From positions 1-7,210 of the forward strand of contig QMNL01000078.1 of the NCBI GenBank assembly GCA_003647755.1: a stretch of 7,210 bases of DNA, written 5' to 3'. The DNA is from Candidatus Coatesiibacteriota bacterium. Its GTDB lineage: Bacteria > B130-G9. The notes beneath the pieces are model-generated. The model did no database searches, was not told the origin of the DNA, and was given only the letters and a program-made list of their open reading frames with translations. Positions 1-6,717 of this stretch are shown here, one piece after another; position 1 is the first letter of the stretch, and each line of letters opens with the position of its first letter. A program made the translations under genes and the position numbers.

Positions 1-332
1 TCATCTATAACCGACAGACCCTCCAGCTGGTGCCAATAGTATGCCCCATCCTCCAGAGCAGGCAGGCTGCTCTCTGGAACCCGAACAAACCTATCAACAA
101 GCATCTCGGCATCGGAAATCGTGTCAACTCCCTTGAACTTGATCAGAAAAGCCCTCTTGTGAGGCCTCACCGACTCGACGATCATCGGAGTCGGTTCATC
201 GGGAGGCTCAATGAAAAGCTCCCGCCTCGTCCCGAATCGCTCGGGGAAATCGGTCATTGGGATAACTTTGACCTCTCCCCGGACCCCGTGAGGCCTTACT
301 ATCTTTCCTACCGTGCAGTATTGTGGGTTCAT
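1..332 (-). CDS. rimM: Ribosome maturation factor RimM, 3' end cut by window edge
   Basis: RimM binds ribosomal protein uS19 and helps mature the head of the 30S subunit. The visible 110 residues begin MNPQYCTVGKIVRPHGVRGE; the GKIVRPHGVRGEVKV block is the RimM N-terminal signature. Residues about 6-90 form the RimM N-domain. A linker (SLPALEDGAYYWHQLEGLSV) then leads into the PRC-barrel, which is cut off; the family is usually about 170-180 residues, so roughly 60-65 are missing. The start at 332 puts the usual short lead before GKIV. An in-frame ATG at 347 (adding MTLGT) is possible, and neither start has a strong Shine-Dalgarno sequence. The gene follows khpA by about 120 nt in the usual rpsP-khpA-rimM order; trmD would be expected beyond the edge. 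Identification is secure, the exact start is not. Confidence 0.93.
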   Translation of the reverse strand, partial: MNPQYCTVGKIVRPHGVRGEVKVIPMTDFPERFGTRRELFIEPPDEPTPMIVESVRPHKRAFLIKFKGVDTISDAEMLVDRFVRVPESSLPALEDGAYYWHQLEGLSVID

Positions 333-387
333 TGTGCCCAACGTCATTTGCTCAATCGAGCCTGAAAGAGCCGCAAAACCCCCCCTC

Positions 388-409
388 CGAACGGTAAGGC
401 TAGCGTTCG
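388..409. other. Inverted repeat in the khpA-rimM gap
   Basis: CGAACG (388-393) and CGTTCG (404-409) form a 6-bp stem with a 10-nt loop. On the minus strand it is followed by a G-rich run and only four T residues, so it does not look like an intrinsic terminator. It could shape the leader of rimM, whose own ribosome binding site is weak. Its function is unknown. Confidence 0.25.
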
Positions 410-452
410 ATAGTGGAGCTGAGGCCTGTTTTGGTGCCTGGGTTTCGGCGCT

Positions 453-683
453 CTACTCTACGATCTCCAGAACTGCTCGTTTGCTCATCTTTTTGGAAGC
501 GGCGTCCAGAATAATCCGCATCGCTCTGGCGGTCCGCCCCTGCCTTCCGATTACCTTGCCCAGATCGTTTTGTGCCACACGGAGCTCGAAAACCAAGGTC
601 TTATCGCCGCCCATTTCGGTCACCTGAACCTGCTCCGGGTCGTCAACCAGAGCTCTGGCTATCTGCTCTATTAGCTCCTTCAT
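453..683 (-). CDS. khpA: KH-domain RNA-binding protein KhpA
   Basis: A small single-KH-domain RNA-binding protein of 76 residues, the normal family length. Family members bind RNA, often with partner KhpB/Jag, and affect cell division and cell-envelope growth in Gram-positive bacteria; the role here is inferred. The diagnostic feature is the KH GxxG loop, seen as GKVIGRQGR at residues about 42-50, followed by the helix TARAMRIILDAA. The N-terminus MKELIEQIARALVDDPEQV is typical. The ATG at 683 is preceded by a strong GGAGGAGG Shine-Dalgarno sequence with a 4-nt gap, which fixes the start. It sits between rpsP and rimM, the classic position of this gene, and is probably co-transcribed with both. 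Confidence 0.95.
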   Translation of the reverse strand: MKELIEQIARALVDDPEQVQVTEMGGDKTLVFELRVAQNDLGKVIGRQGRTARAMRIILDAASKKMSKRAVLEIVE

Positions 684-767
684 CTGGCCTCCTCCGCTCT
701 TAGGTTCTGAAGAGGCTTCGCCTTTCTCCTAATCGATACAACTCACGTCACTCAAAAGGCCGAACCC

Positions 768-1052
768 TCAAACCTCACTTTCTGCATTAACTGAATTCTG
801 CTTGGGCTCCGAGTAAAAACCAGTAATCCTGAGTAGTCTCTTGACTGTAACCGTCGGCTGAACCCCCTTAGATAGCCAAGAGCGAATCCTGTCGTGGTCT
901 AGATTCACCTCCGAAGGCTCCTTGAGAGGGTCATACGTCCCCACCAAATCGAGATACCGACCTTGACGAGGCACCCGAGAATCGCAAACCACCACCCTAT
1001 AGAACGGCCTTTTCCTCTTGCCTACACGAGTAAGCCGCATCTTAACCGCCAT
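768..1052 (-). CDS. rpsP: 30S ribosomal protein bS16
   Basis: bS16 is a 30S body protein that binds 16S rRNA early in assembly. The N-terminus MAVKMRLTRVGKRKRPFYRV is a near-canonical S16 signature. Conserved segments follow: the DSRVPRQGRYLDLVGTYDP loop, and WLSKGVQPTVTVKRLL in the C-terminal half. The product is 94 residues, slightly longer than the usual 80-90 because of a polar tail (SEPKQNSVNAESEV). The ATG at 1052 is chosen over an in-frame TTG at 1055 because it gives the conserved MAVK start and lies 6 nt from a GGAGG site. It is followed by khpA and preceded, about 100 nt upstream, by the end of ffh. A promoter candidate lies in that gap, so this gene may have its own supply of transcript. 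Confidence 0.97.
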   Translation of the reverse strand: MAVKMRLTRVGKRKRPFYRVVVCDSRVPRQGRYLDLVGTYDPLKEPSEVNLDHDRIRSWLSKGVQPTVTVKRLLRITGFYSEPKQNSVNAESEV

Positions 1053-1127
1053 CAAAACCCTCCAAAACAGGAACTCCCTCTATCTTCAATAACTCCAAAA
1101 AATACTACACCTATCCGTTAATATAAC

Positions 1128-1156
1128 ACAATACAACAACGGCCGAGCAGAGTCAA
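1128..1156 (-). promoter_or_regulatory. Candidate sigma70-type promoter for rpsP-khpA-rimM
   Basis: On the minus strand, TTGACT (1156-1151) is followed after exactly 17 nt by TATTGT (1133-1128). The -35 overlaps the ffh stop codon. Transcription would start near 1121, giving a leader of about 68 nt before the rpsP ATG at 1052. The region is clearly more AT-rich than its neighbours. A short dyad, CCGTT (1115-1119) and AACGG (1138-1142), is centred on the -10 and might be an operator. This rests on match quality only. Confidence 0.4.
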
Positions 1157-2484
1157 CCTCCTAAGAACTTAAAGCCTGCCGGTAAGCTCCCCTTTCTCCC
1201 CTTCATCTGCTTCATCATCTTCCTCACCTGACCAAACTGCTTCAGCAGCGCATTGACGTCCTGAATTCGCGTGCCGCTGCCAAGTGCGATCCGCCTGCGC
1301 CGGCTGCCGTTGAGGATGGAGCTGTTGACTCTCTCCTCCTTGGTCATCGAGCCTATGATCGCCTCAACACGTTTGATCTCGTTCTCGTCAAACTCGAAGT
1401 TCTTCAGCGCCTTCAACTTGCCCATACCAGGGATCATGTCCAACAGCTGCTCAAGAGGCCCCATCCTCTTCAACTGTTTGAGCGAGCCCATGAAGTCCTC
1501 TAGCGTGAAGTCATCCCGCCTGATCTTGCGTTCGAGCTCCTCAGCCTCCTTTCTCGACATCGCCTGTTCGGCCTTCTCGATGAACGTCAGAACGTCCCCC
1601 ATACCGAGTATCCGCGACGCCATACGGTCTGGATGAAACTGCTCAATCATCTCAAGCTTCTCACCTGTGCCAATGAACTTGATGGGCTTGCCCGTTACCG
1701 CCCGGATCGAGATCGCCGCACCACCCCTTGCATCGCCGTCCATCTTCGTCAGAATCACCCCATCGATGCCGATCTGCTCGTCAAAAGATGACGCGATATT
1801 GACAGCATCCTGCCCAGTCATAGCATCTGCGATGAGTAGTATCTCCGTTGGCTGGACTTTCTTCTTCATCTGTTTGAGCTCTCTCATCAGCGCCTCGTCG
1901 ATGTGCAGGCGCCCTGCTGTGTCGATGATAATGGTGTCCCAGCCCTTCTGCCGCGCATAATGCACCGCCTCCTGCGCGGTCTTCACGGGGTCCTGTTTGC
2001 CACGGGAGAAGACCTCGATCTCTAGCTGCCGGCCCAGCTTCTCCAGCTGGTCTATGGCGGCCGGACGGTAAATGTCGGCGGCAACCAAGAGCGGGAACCT
2101 GTGCGCCTGCTTGATAAGCCTCGCTAGCTTAGCACACGCGGTCGTCTTGCCGGAGCCCTGCAACCCCACGAGCATTATGATGGTCGGCGGCTTGCTGGCG
2201 ACCTTGAGTTTGGCAACCTTTTCGCCCAGAAGACCGATCAGGTGCTGGTGGACAAGCTTCACAACCTGTTGTCCCGGATTGAGGCCAGACAAAATGTCTG
2301 ACCCAATCGCATCCTGCTCCACCTCCGCGACGAAATCCTTCACCACCTTGAAATTGACATCGGCCTGAAGCAGCGCACGCCGAATCTCCCGCATCGCCAG
2401 GGAGACGTCTTTCTTCGAGAGCGTCCCCCTGCCCCTGAGCTTCTGAAAAACTGACTGCAGCTTAAGCGTCAGGCTTTCGAACAT
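1153..2484 (-). CDS. ffh: Signal recognition particle GTPase Ffh (SRP54)
   Basis: Ffh binds 4.5S RNA and signal sequences of nascent membrane proteins, and docks with FtsY to deliver ribosomes to the membrane. The 443 residues have the full layout. There is an N-domain at about 1-90. The G-domain carries P-loop GLQGSGKTT (107-115), DIYRPAA (137-143), DTAGR (188-192), TKMDGDARGG (246-255) and GTGEK (272-276). A methionine-rich M-domain follows from about 320 to 430, with the RNA-binding segment SRRRRIALGSG (394-404). Nothing is missing, and the length is normal for the family. It starts 2 nt after the rnc stop, with only a weak upstream GGAGAG, so translation is probably coupled to rnc. Finding ffh in a fab-rnc cluster is common, though ftsY and smc are absent here. 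Confidence 0.98.
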   Translation of the reverse strand: MFESLTLKLQSVFQKLRGRGTLSKKDVSLAMREIRRALLQADVNFKVVKDFVAEVEQDAIGSDILSGLNPGQQVVKLVHQHLIGLLGEKVAKLKVASKPPTIIMLVGLQGSGKTTACAKLARLIKQAHRFPLLVAADIYRPAAIDQLEKLGRQLEIEVFSRGKQDPVKTAQEAVHYARQKGWDTIIIDTAGRLHIDEALMRELKQMKKKVQPTEILLIADAMTGQDAVNIASSFDEQIGIDGVILTKMDGDARGGAAISIRAVTGKPIKFIGTGEKLEMIEQFHPDRMASRILGMGDVLTFIEKAEQAMSRKEAEELERKIRRDDFTLEDFMGSLKQLKRMGPLEQLLDMIPGMGKLKALKNFEFDENEIKRVEAIIGSMTKEERVNSSILNGSRRRRIALGSGTRIQDVNALLKQFGQVRKMMKQMKGRKGSLPAGFKFLGG

Positions 2485-2486
2485 CG

Positions 2487-3275
2487 CTACTTCTTACTCT
2501 CCGACCCTTTTAACGCACCAACCGCCTCTTTGGCCGCCCGCTGCTCCGCCTCCCGCTTCGACCGGCCTGAGCCCTTGCCCCACACCTTGTCCTCGATGAG
2601 TATCTCAACCTCGAATATACGGTCGTGCGGTGGCCCGATCTCAGCCGTAACTCGATATGTCGGGCTGACTCCGAACTTATGAACGCAATACTCCTGAACA
2701 AGCGATTTGTAGTTCAGCGTCTCCTTGTGGTTAACCGCGAAGGTGATCTGCTTGCCCAGCCTGCTGATGATGAACCGAGCCGCCTCCGGCAGGCCCTGGT
2801 CAGAGTATATCGCCGCGATAACCGACTCGAACGTGGCCGCCAGGATGGACGTTTTCCTCCGCCCACCCGTCATCTCCTCGCCTTTCCCCAACAGAATTGC
2901 CTCGCCCAAGCACTCCGCCGAGGCGTGCTCGGCCAGAACGGCGTCGCTGACCACGTACGACAGAACCTTCGTCAGGTCCCCCTCGCGGACATTAGGGTAT
3001 CGCCGGTAAAGATAGTCACATATAACAAGCTTGAGCACGGCGTCCCCGAGAAACTCCATGCGCTCGTTGTTGGCGCACGCCGAGGCACCTATCTCATTCG
3101 AGTAAGATGTGTGGGTGATCGCTCGCTCCAGAATCGCCGGGTCATTGAACTTCACGCCGAGCTTCTTCTGCAGGGCGAATACCTTAGCATCTATTATGTC
3201 CCTCTGGGCGTCAGAAGTCATTTCCCCACAGATGGAGCGAAAACCCATCCGACCTTCGGCCGGGCATTCGCTCAA
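2487..3275 (-). CDS. rnc: Ribonuclease III
   Basis: RNase III cuts double-stranded RNA, processes the 16S-23S rRNA precursor and regulates some mRNAs. The catalytic domain carries the signature NERMEFLGDAVL (residues 70-81, with acidic ligands Glu74 and Asp78). A C-terminal double-stranded RNA-binding domain spans about 186-256 (NYKSLVQEY, GPPHDRIFEVE, KGSGRSKREAEQRAA). In the second acidic motif the sequence is ILAATFES (144-151), where many relatives have ILADxxEA: Glu150 is kept, but Asp is replaced by Ala147. The start is uncertain. TTG at 3275 has GGAG (the fabF end) 9 nt upstream and gives 262 residues. ATG at 3248 (253 residues) and ATG at 3221 (244 residues) are nearer the usual length of about 225-240. 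The fabF-rnc spacing is 6 nt. Confidence 0.95.
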   Translation of the reverse strand: MSECPAEGRMGFRSICGEMTSDAQRDIIDAKVFALQKKLGVKFNDPAILERAITHTSYSNEIGASACANNERMEFLGDAVLKLVICDYLYRRYPNVREGDLTKVLSYVVSDAVLAEHASAECLGEAILLGKGEEMTGGRRKTSILAATFESVIAAIYSDQGLPEAARFIISRLGKQITFAVNHKETLNYKSLVQEYCVHKFGVSPTYRVTAEIGPPHDRIFEVEILIEDKVWGKGSGRSKREAEQRAAKEAVGALKGSESKK

Positions 3276-3281
3276 ATCTGC

Positions 3282-4562
3282 CTACTCCTCAAATTTCCTC
3301 AAGACAATGGAAACGTTCGTCCCACCAAAGCCAAACGAGTTACTCAGAGTCGTCCGAATCTGCGTTCGTCTGGCAACGTTAGGCACGTAATCCAAATCAC
3401 ATTCCTCGTCACGATGTTCGTAGTTAATAGTCGGCGGTATCACACCTCTATCCATTGCTAGAACAGCTGCGACCGTCTCTACACCTCCAGCACCGCCAAG
3501 TAAATGTCCCACCATTGACTTGTTGGCCGTGATGGGAATCTTCTTCGCACGCTCCTTGAACAGGGACTTAATGGCTATTGTCTCTATCTTGTCATTCAGC
3601 TGGGTCGAGGTCCCGTGAGCGTTGATGTGCTCAATCTCATCCGGAATAAGCCCCGCATCCTCCAACGCCGCCTTCATGGCCCGCACCGCACCGTCCCCGG
3701 TCGGATCGGGCGCCGTCAGGTGATAAGCATCCCCGCTCATCCCTGCGCCAAGCAACTCCGCGTATATCCTCGCCCCACGCGCCCTCGCATGCTCAAGGCT
3801 CTCCAAAACCACGATGCCTGCACCCTCCGCTATAACGAAACCATCTCGCTCAGCATCGAACGGGCGACTGGCCTTCTCGGGCTCATCATTACGCGTAGAA
3901 AGTGCCCGCATCGCGCAGAAACCTCCAACCGCAAGCGGCGTGATCACCGACTCTGCACCTCCGGCGAACATCACGTCAGCACGTCCATAACGAACGCAGA
4001 AGAACGCCTCGGAGATAGAGTGTAGGCCGGTTGCGCAGGCAGTAACGGAGGCGGAGTTGGGTCCCTTCGCTCCGAATAGAATGGAAACATACCCTGATGC
4101 CATATTGATTATCAGCTTCGGGATGAAAAACGGCGTTATTCGCCTCGGGCCTCTCTCAAGCAACCTCTTGTGCTGTTCCTCAATGGTCGGCAGACACCCT
4201 ATCCCAGCACCTATGTGAACCCCAACTCGCTCGCCGTTGTGTGCGTTGATCTCAAGCCCAGCGTCGCTCTTCGCCTCCCGAGATGCCGCCACCGCAAACT
4301 GAATGAAGGTCCCAAGTTTCCGAACCTCCTTGGACTCTAGATAGTCGAGCGGATCGAACCCCTTGACCTCGCCGGCTATCTGCGAAGGGAAATCCGACGC
4401 ATCGAACCTCGTTATCGGCCCTATGCCGGACCGACCCGAGACTAACGACTCCCAAAACGCATCAACGCCGATCCCGATAGGAGAGACCACCCCCAGACCC
4501 GTTATCACTACTCGCTTGTGCAAAGCATCATGCCTCATATTTGGAGCAGATTCCCGAGACAT
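3282..4562 (-). CDS. fabF: Beta-ketoacyl-ACP synthase II
   Basis: FabF condenses malonyl-ACP with an acyl-ACP in each round of type II fatty-acid elongation. The 426-residue thiolase-fold protein shows VVITGLGVVSPIG near the N-terminus. The nucleophile Cys176 lies in VTACATG, and the catalytic His residues are His316 in NAHGTST and His353 in KSMVGHLLGG. The glycine-rich SFGFGGTN lies near the C-terminus. The stretch TPFFIPKLIINMASG favours FabF over FabB. The start is ambiguous: ATG 4562 is given, but ATG 4538 and a TTG at 4523 (leaving HKRVVITG right at the start) are possible, and none has a strong Shine-Dalgarno sequence; a TTG at 4574 would extend the frame. Its last codons, GAG GAG, supply the Shine-Dalgarno sequence for rnc. 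acpP lies 175 nt upstream, with two hairpins between. Confidence 0.96.
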   Translation of the reverse strand: MSRESAPNMRHDALHKRVVITGLGVVSPIGIGVDAFWESLVSGRSGIGPITRFDASDFPSQIAGEVKGFDPLDYLESKEVRKLGTFIQFAVAASREAKSDAGLEINAHNGERVGVHIGAGIGCLPTIEEQHKRLLERGPRRITPFFIPKLIINMASGYVSILFGAKGPNSASVTACATGLHSISEAFFCVRYGRADVMFAGGAESVITPLAVGGFCAMRALSTRNDEPEKASRPFDAERDGFVIAEGAGIVVLESLEHARARGARIYAELLGAGMSGDAYHLTAPDPTGDGAVRAMKAALEDAGLIPDEIEHINAHGTSTQLNDKIETIAIKSLFKERAKKIPITANKSMVGHLLGGAGGVETVAAVLAMDRGVIPPTINYEHRDEECDLDYVPNVARRTQIRTTLSNSFGFGGTNVSIVLRKFEE

Positions 4563-4585
4563 TCGAAAGTGCAATCCCTGACTAA

Positions 4586-4602
4586 CCGGACGGGCCGTCC
4601 GG
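4586..4602 (-). other. GC-rich hairpin between acpP and fabF (fabF-proximal)
   Basis: CCGGACG (4586-4592) and CGTCCGG (4596-4602) are perfect complements around a 3-nt loop. In the minus-strand transcript this stem lies about 24 nt before the fabF start. It is followed by TTAGTC rather than a U-tract, so it is not a classical terminator. It may instead be an mRNA processing or stabilising element that lets acpP, normally needed in large excess, be expressed above fabF. That role is inference. Confidence 0.5.
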
Positions 4603-4605
4603 GGA

Positions 4606-4623
4606 GGCGCGATGACAAGCGCC
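4606..4623 (-). other. Second hairpin between acpP and fabF
   Basis: GGCGC (4606-4610) and GCGCC (4619-4623) form a 5-bp GC stem with an 8-nt loop, only 3 nt from the neighbouring 7-bp hairpin. The two would stack as tandem stem-loops in the acpP-fabF intercistronic RNA. There is no T-run on either side. Confidence 0.4.
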
Positions 4624-4737
4624 GCTGTTCACCCAGAGATTAGACTACAGCCGCCAGCGCACATCCACATCCAAAAGGCGGGAAAGTTCACTGACGTGCC
4701 GTCGCCTCGAGAAAGTCAAGAGCTGTATAGCAGATAA

Positions 4738-4983
4738 CTACTTGTCAGCCTCAACCTTCTGCTTGATGTAACTCAAAGCATCCCCGACCGTCAGCAGCTT
4801 CTCGCCGTCCTCCTCGGAGATCTTAATGTCGAACTTATCCTCAAATTCCATTATCAGGTCCGCCAACTCAAGCGAATCCGCCCCGAGATCGTCCTTGAAA
4901 GACGCATCGTTGGACAGCCGATCCTTCTTGACGTTCAGCTTACTTGCAATGGTGTCCAGAACAACACTCTCGTCGAAAGCCAT
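4738..4983 (-). CDS. acpP: Acyl carrier protein
   Basis: AcpP carries growing acyl chains on a 4'-phosphopantetheine arm and shuttles them between FabG, FabF and the other synthase enzymes. It is 81 residues and acidic, with the attachment motif GADSLELADLIMEFED. Ser37 is the expected attachment residue; the motif reads DSLE rather than the commoner DSLD, a normal variant. Helix I (VVLDTIASKLNV), helix II after Ser37 and helix III/IV (LLTVGDALSYIKQ) can all be placed. The ATG at 4983 has the best ribosome binding site in the window, CAGGAGGT at 5000-4993, which fits the high expression this protein needs. It lies 65 nt after fabG and 175 nt before fabF. Confidence 0.98.
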   Translation of the reverse strand: MAFDESVVLDTIASKLNVKKDRLSNDASFKDDLGADSLELADLIMEFEDKFDIKISEEDGEKLLTVGDALSYIKQKVEADK

Positions 4984-5048
4984 TCCAGCAATACCTCCTG
5001 TTACCAGAGTTAAACTACCAAAACTGCGCCGACCATCAAAGGCCGCTA

Positions 5049-5789
5049 CTACATATAAATCCCACCGTTCACATTAATCACTTGCCCCGTGATGTATCCT
5101 GCATCATCAGAAACCAAGAATGCAACCACATTGGCAATATCCTCCGGCCGGCCAAGTCGCTTCATAGGAATCATGTTGAACAGTTGCTCCTTCGCCTTCT
5201 CCGGCAAGTTCTGCGTCATCGGCGTGTCGATGTAGCCCGGAGCGATCACGTTGACCGTTACACCACGAGATGCAACCTCCCTCGCAACGCTCCTGCTAAA
5301 TCCGATAATCCCCGCTTTCGAGGCGCCGTAGTTGGCCTGGCCAACGTTGCCCATCAGCCCTATCACGGAACTGATGCTGATTACACGCCCCCTGCGGCGC
5401 GACACCATGCCACGTATCACGCTCCTGGTGCAATTGAAAACGCTGGTCAGATTCACCGCCAGAACCTTCCCCCAGTCATCGTCCGACATCCGCATCAAGA
5501 GCTTATCTCGCGTTATCCCAGCGTTGTTGACCAGAACATCAAGCCGCCCGTAGTGCTGCTCCGCCTCCTTCACCATCGCGTCAACCTTCGCAGAATCGGT
5601 TACATCGCAGTTGAACGTCAGCGTCTCCGAGCCAAGCGACTCCAGCTCGCGCTTGGTCTCGGCCATCTCAGCCTCCAACAGATCGCACAAAACAACGTCT
5701 AGCCCATCTCTCGCCAACCGGACGGCGATCGCCTTCCCAATCCCCCTGGCTGCCCCGGTAACGAGCGCTACCTGTCTGTCATCACTCAT
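5049..5789 (-). CDS. fabG: 3-oxoacyl-ACP reductase FabG
   Basis: FabG reduces 3-ketoacyl-ACP with NADPH, the first reduction of each elongation cycle. The 246-residue short-chain dehydrogenase has the Rossmann motif TGAARGIG (11-18), NNAG (88-91), and the catalytic set Asn113, Ser141, Tyr154 and Lys158 (in SSVIG and YGASK). The C-terminus GYITGQVINVNGGIYM is typical of FabG and separates it from other family reductases. ATG at 5789 is preferred to GTG at 5798 because GAGG lies 8 nt upstream and the protein then starts MSDDRQVALVTG, the usual FabG spacing. It is the first gene behind a good promoter (5828-5856) and heads the fabG-acpP-fabF-rnc run. No fabD, fabH or plsX lies upstream, unlike many fab clusters. 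Confidence 0.97.
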   Translation of the reverse strand: MSDDRQVALVTGAARGIGKAIAVRLARDGLDVVLCDLLEAEMAETKRELESLGSETLTFNCDVTDSAKVDAMVKEAEQHYGRLDVLVNNAGITRDKLLMRMSDDDWGKVLAVNLTSVFNCTRSVIRGMVSRRRGRVISISSVIGLMGNVGQANYGASKAGIIGFSRSVAREVASRGVTVNVIAPGYIDTPMTQNLPEKAKEQLFNMIPMKRLGRPEDIANVVAFLVSDDAGYITGQVINVNGGIYM

Positions 5790-5810
5790 CTTTAACACCT
5801 CTTCCTAATC

Positions 5811-5833
5811 TCGAACGTATCGCACGCATTCGA
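5811..5833. promoter_or_regulatory. Imperfect dyad over the fabG promoter, possible operator
   Basis: Arms TCGAA (5811-5815) and TTCGA (5829-5833) are perfect complements. After one mismatch the pairing continues with G5817-C5827 and a T-G wobble. The centre is at 5822, on the predicted transcription start, and the right arm overlaps the -10. Such placement would suit a repressor, and fatty-acid genes are often under a dedicated repressor (FapR, FabT or a TetR-type protein). I do not recognise the site as any known operator. Confidence 0.3.
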
Positions 5834-5856
5834 CGAAAAAAGCAACGCGATGTCAA
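5828..5856 (-). promoter_or_regulatory. Sigma70-type promoter for the fabG operon
   Basis: On the minus strand a perfect -35, TTGACA (5856-5851), is followed after 17 nt by TCGAAT (5833-5828; 4 of 6 consensus bases). The predicted start near 5821 gives a leader of about 30 nt to the fabG ATG at 5789. It lies in the 180-nt gap between the DUF4013 gene and fabG, where an operon promoter is expected. The -10 falls inside an imperfect 23-bp dyad (5811-5833). Confidence 0.5.
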
Positions 5857-5928
5857 CCATCAGCAGCTGCCAACCAACTCCAGCAGGACGGCACATGCCG
5901 GCCGCTTCGCCCCTTGGCCTGGACATTC

Positions 5929-5944
5929 CCAGACCCTCGTCTGG
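5929..5944 (-). other. Hairpin after the DUF4013 gene
   Basis: CCAGAC (5929-5934) and GTCTGG (5939-5944) form a perfect 6-bp stem with a 4-nt loop, 24 nt downstream of the stop codon of the membrane protein gene. The minus-strand RNA continues GAAUGUCC, with no U-tract, so an intrinsic terminator is not supported. It may stabilise the 3' end or be chance. Confidence 0.3.
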
Positions 5945-5968
5945 TCACTCCTCCCCGCCGCGAAGCCC

Positions 5969-6568
5969 TCAGTCCTTCGCCTCCGGTTGCTCGACGTACC
6001 TCCCCGTAACCTCGCCGAGCAACTGCATACACGCCATCGCAGCGAAGAACCCGGCAAATGGCATCCCCGCTGAAAACACAACGAGCAGAAGACAACGAAC
6101 GAACACGTCGAGGTATTCACCGAGGAAACCGAACACCTTCAGCAGCCGCCGAATATCAAAGGCGCTTCTAACGGAGCCAGTGCTCAACCAAACCGCTGCA
6201 CCCCACGGCAGAAACAGCGTTGAAAGAACCGCTAACACTATCCCGATCGTGAGAAGCGTGCTGTATGCAGGGTTTGCGCGGTTCAGGTGCGCCAACCACA
6301 GGAACAGCGCCGGCAAGACGTAATAGAGGACCCATATCGCGAAAGCCTTTGCGCCGAGGATAAAGGACTCCGAAGCGCTCCACGTGGGCAGGCCCCTGTC
6401 GGTCTCTCGCCGAATGGCCGCCCTGAGCAGCTGCATCAGGTAGCCCTTGGGGAAGAAGAAAAGAACCGGTATCCACAACAGAACGCCGCCCAAAAGCGTC
6501 TTGCGCATCCAGTGCTCATCATCCAGCACCTTTTTCAGAGCTTCTGTAACTGACATCTTGCCCATCAT
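5969..6568 (-). CDS. DUF4013-like integral membrane protein
   Basis: A 199-residue hydrophobic protein of unknown function. Its opening, MSVTEALKKVLDDEHWMRKTLLGG, then a hydrophobic span, a GYLMQLLRAAIR segment and PTWSASESFILGAKAFAIWVLYYV, matches the DUF4013 pattern (an amphipathic lead, a first helix, a charged loop ending in a P-W pair, then further helices). Membrane segments lie at about 24-40, 73-95, 102-128 and 153-184; the tail is charged. The start is chosen by AGGAGG at 6578-6573: ATG 6568 is 4 nt and ATG 6565 is 7 nt downstream. ATG 6586 also has a GAGG site. The frame stays open to 6751, but its first residues (MKWRRQAAAL) are read from the palindromic repeat, so that extension is not credible. 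It reads toward fabG, but fabG has its own promoter, so co-transcription is uncertain. Confidence 0.75.
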   Translation of the reverse strand: MMGKMSVTEALKKVLDDEHWMRKTLLGGVLLWIPVLFFFPKGYLMQLLRAAIRRETDRGLPTWSASESFILGAKAFAIWVLYYVLPALFLWLAHLNRANPAYSTLLTIGIVLAVLSTLFLPWGAAVWLSTGSVRSAFDIRRLLKVFGFLGEYLDVFVRCLLLVVFSAGMPFAGFFAAMACMQLLGEVTGRYVEQPEAKD

Positions 6569-6717
6569 GCCGCCTCCTATGCTCATTCCTTCCTCGTCCG
6601 CCGAAGCACTTCTCTCATTGTGCAGCTCCCCAATAGTGATAGATCGCCCAGCAAAGTTCAAGACAAGGATGACAGAGCAGTCTGCCACCCCAAGATTGAC
6701 GCAGATGGTTCTAGCCC

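Noticed and set aside
30..627. Plus-strand frames of 111 and 104 residues
   Set aside because: Shadows of rimM and khpA; the minus-strand reading gives clear RimM and KH motifs.
2625..3461. 278-residue plus-strand open frame
   Set aside because: It lies antisense to rnc and the end of fabF, both unmistakable. Its translation is rich in Arg, Pro and Leu with no family resemblance, as expected for the complement of GC-rich coding DNA.
4944..5702. 252-residue plus-strand open frame
   Set aside because: Antisense to fabG and the start of acpP. The product is His/Arg/Asn-rich with no motif, and it has no ribosome binding site of note.
5929..5944. Intrinsic terminator after the DUF4013 gene
   Set aside because: The stem is good, but no run of T follows on the minus strand, so it is listed only as a hairpin.
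5850..6323. 157-residue plus-strand open frame and two short minus-strand frames at 5853-6120
   Set aside because: They overlap the DUF4013 coding region in other frames, are compositionally odd (Ser/Pro/Arg/Gly-rich), and lack membrane or domain features.
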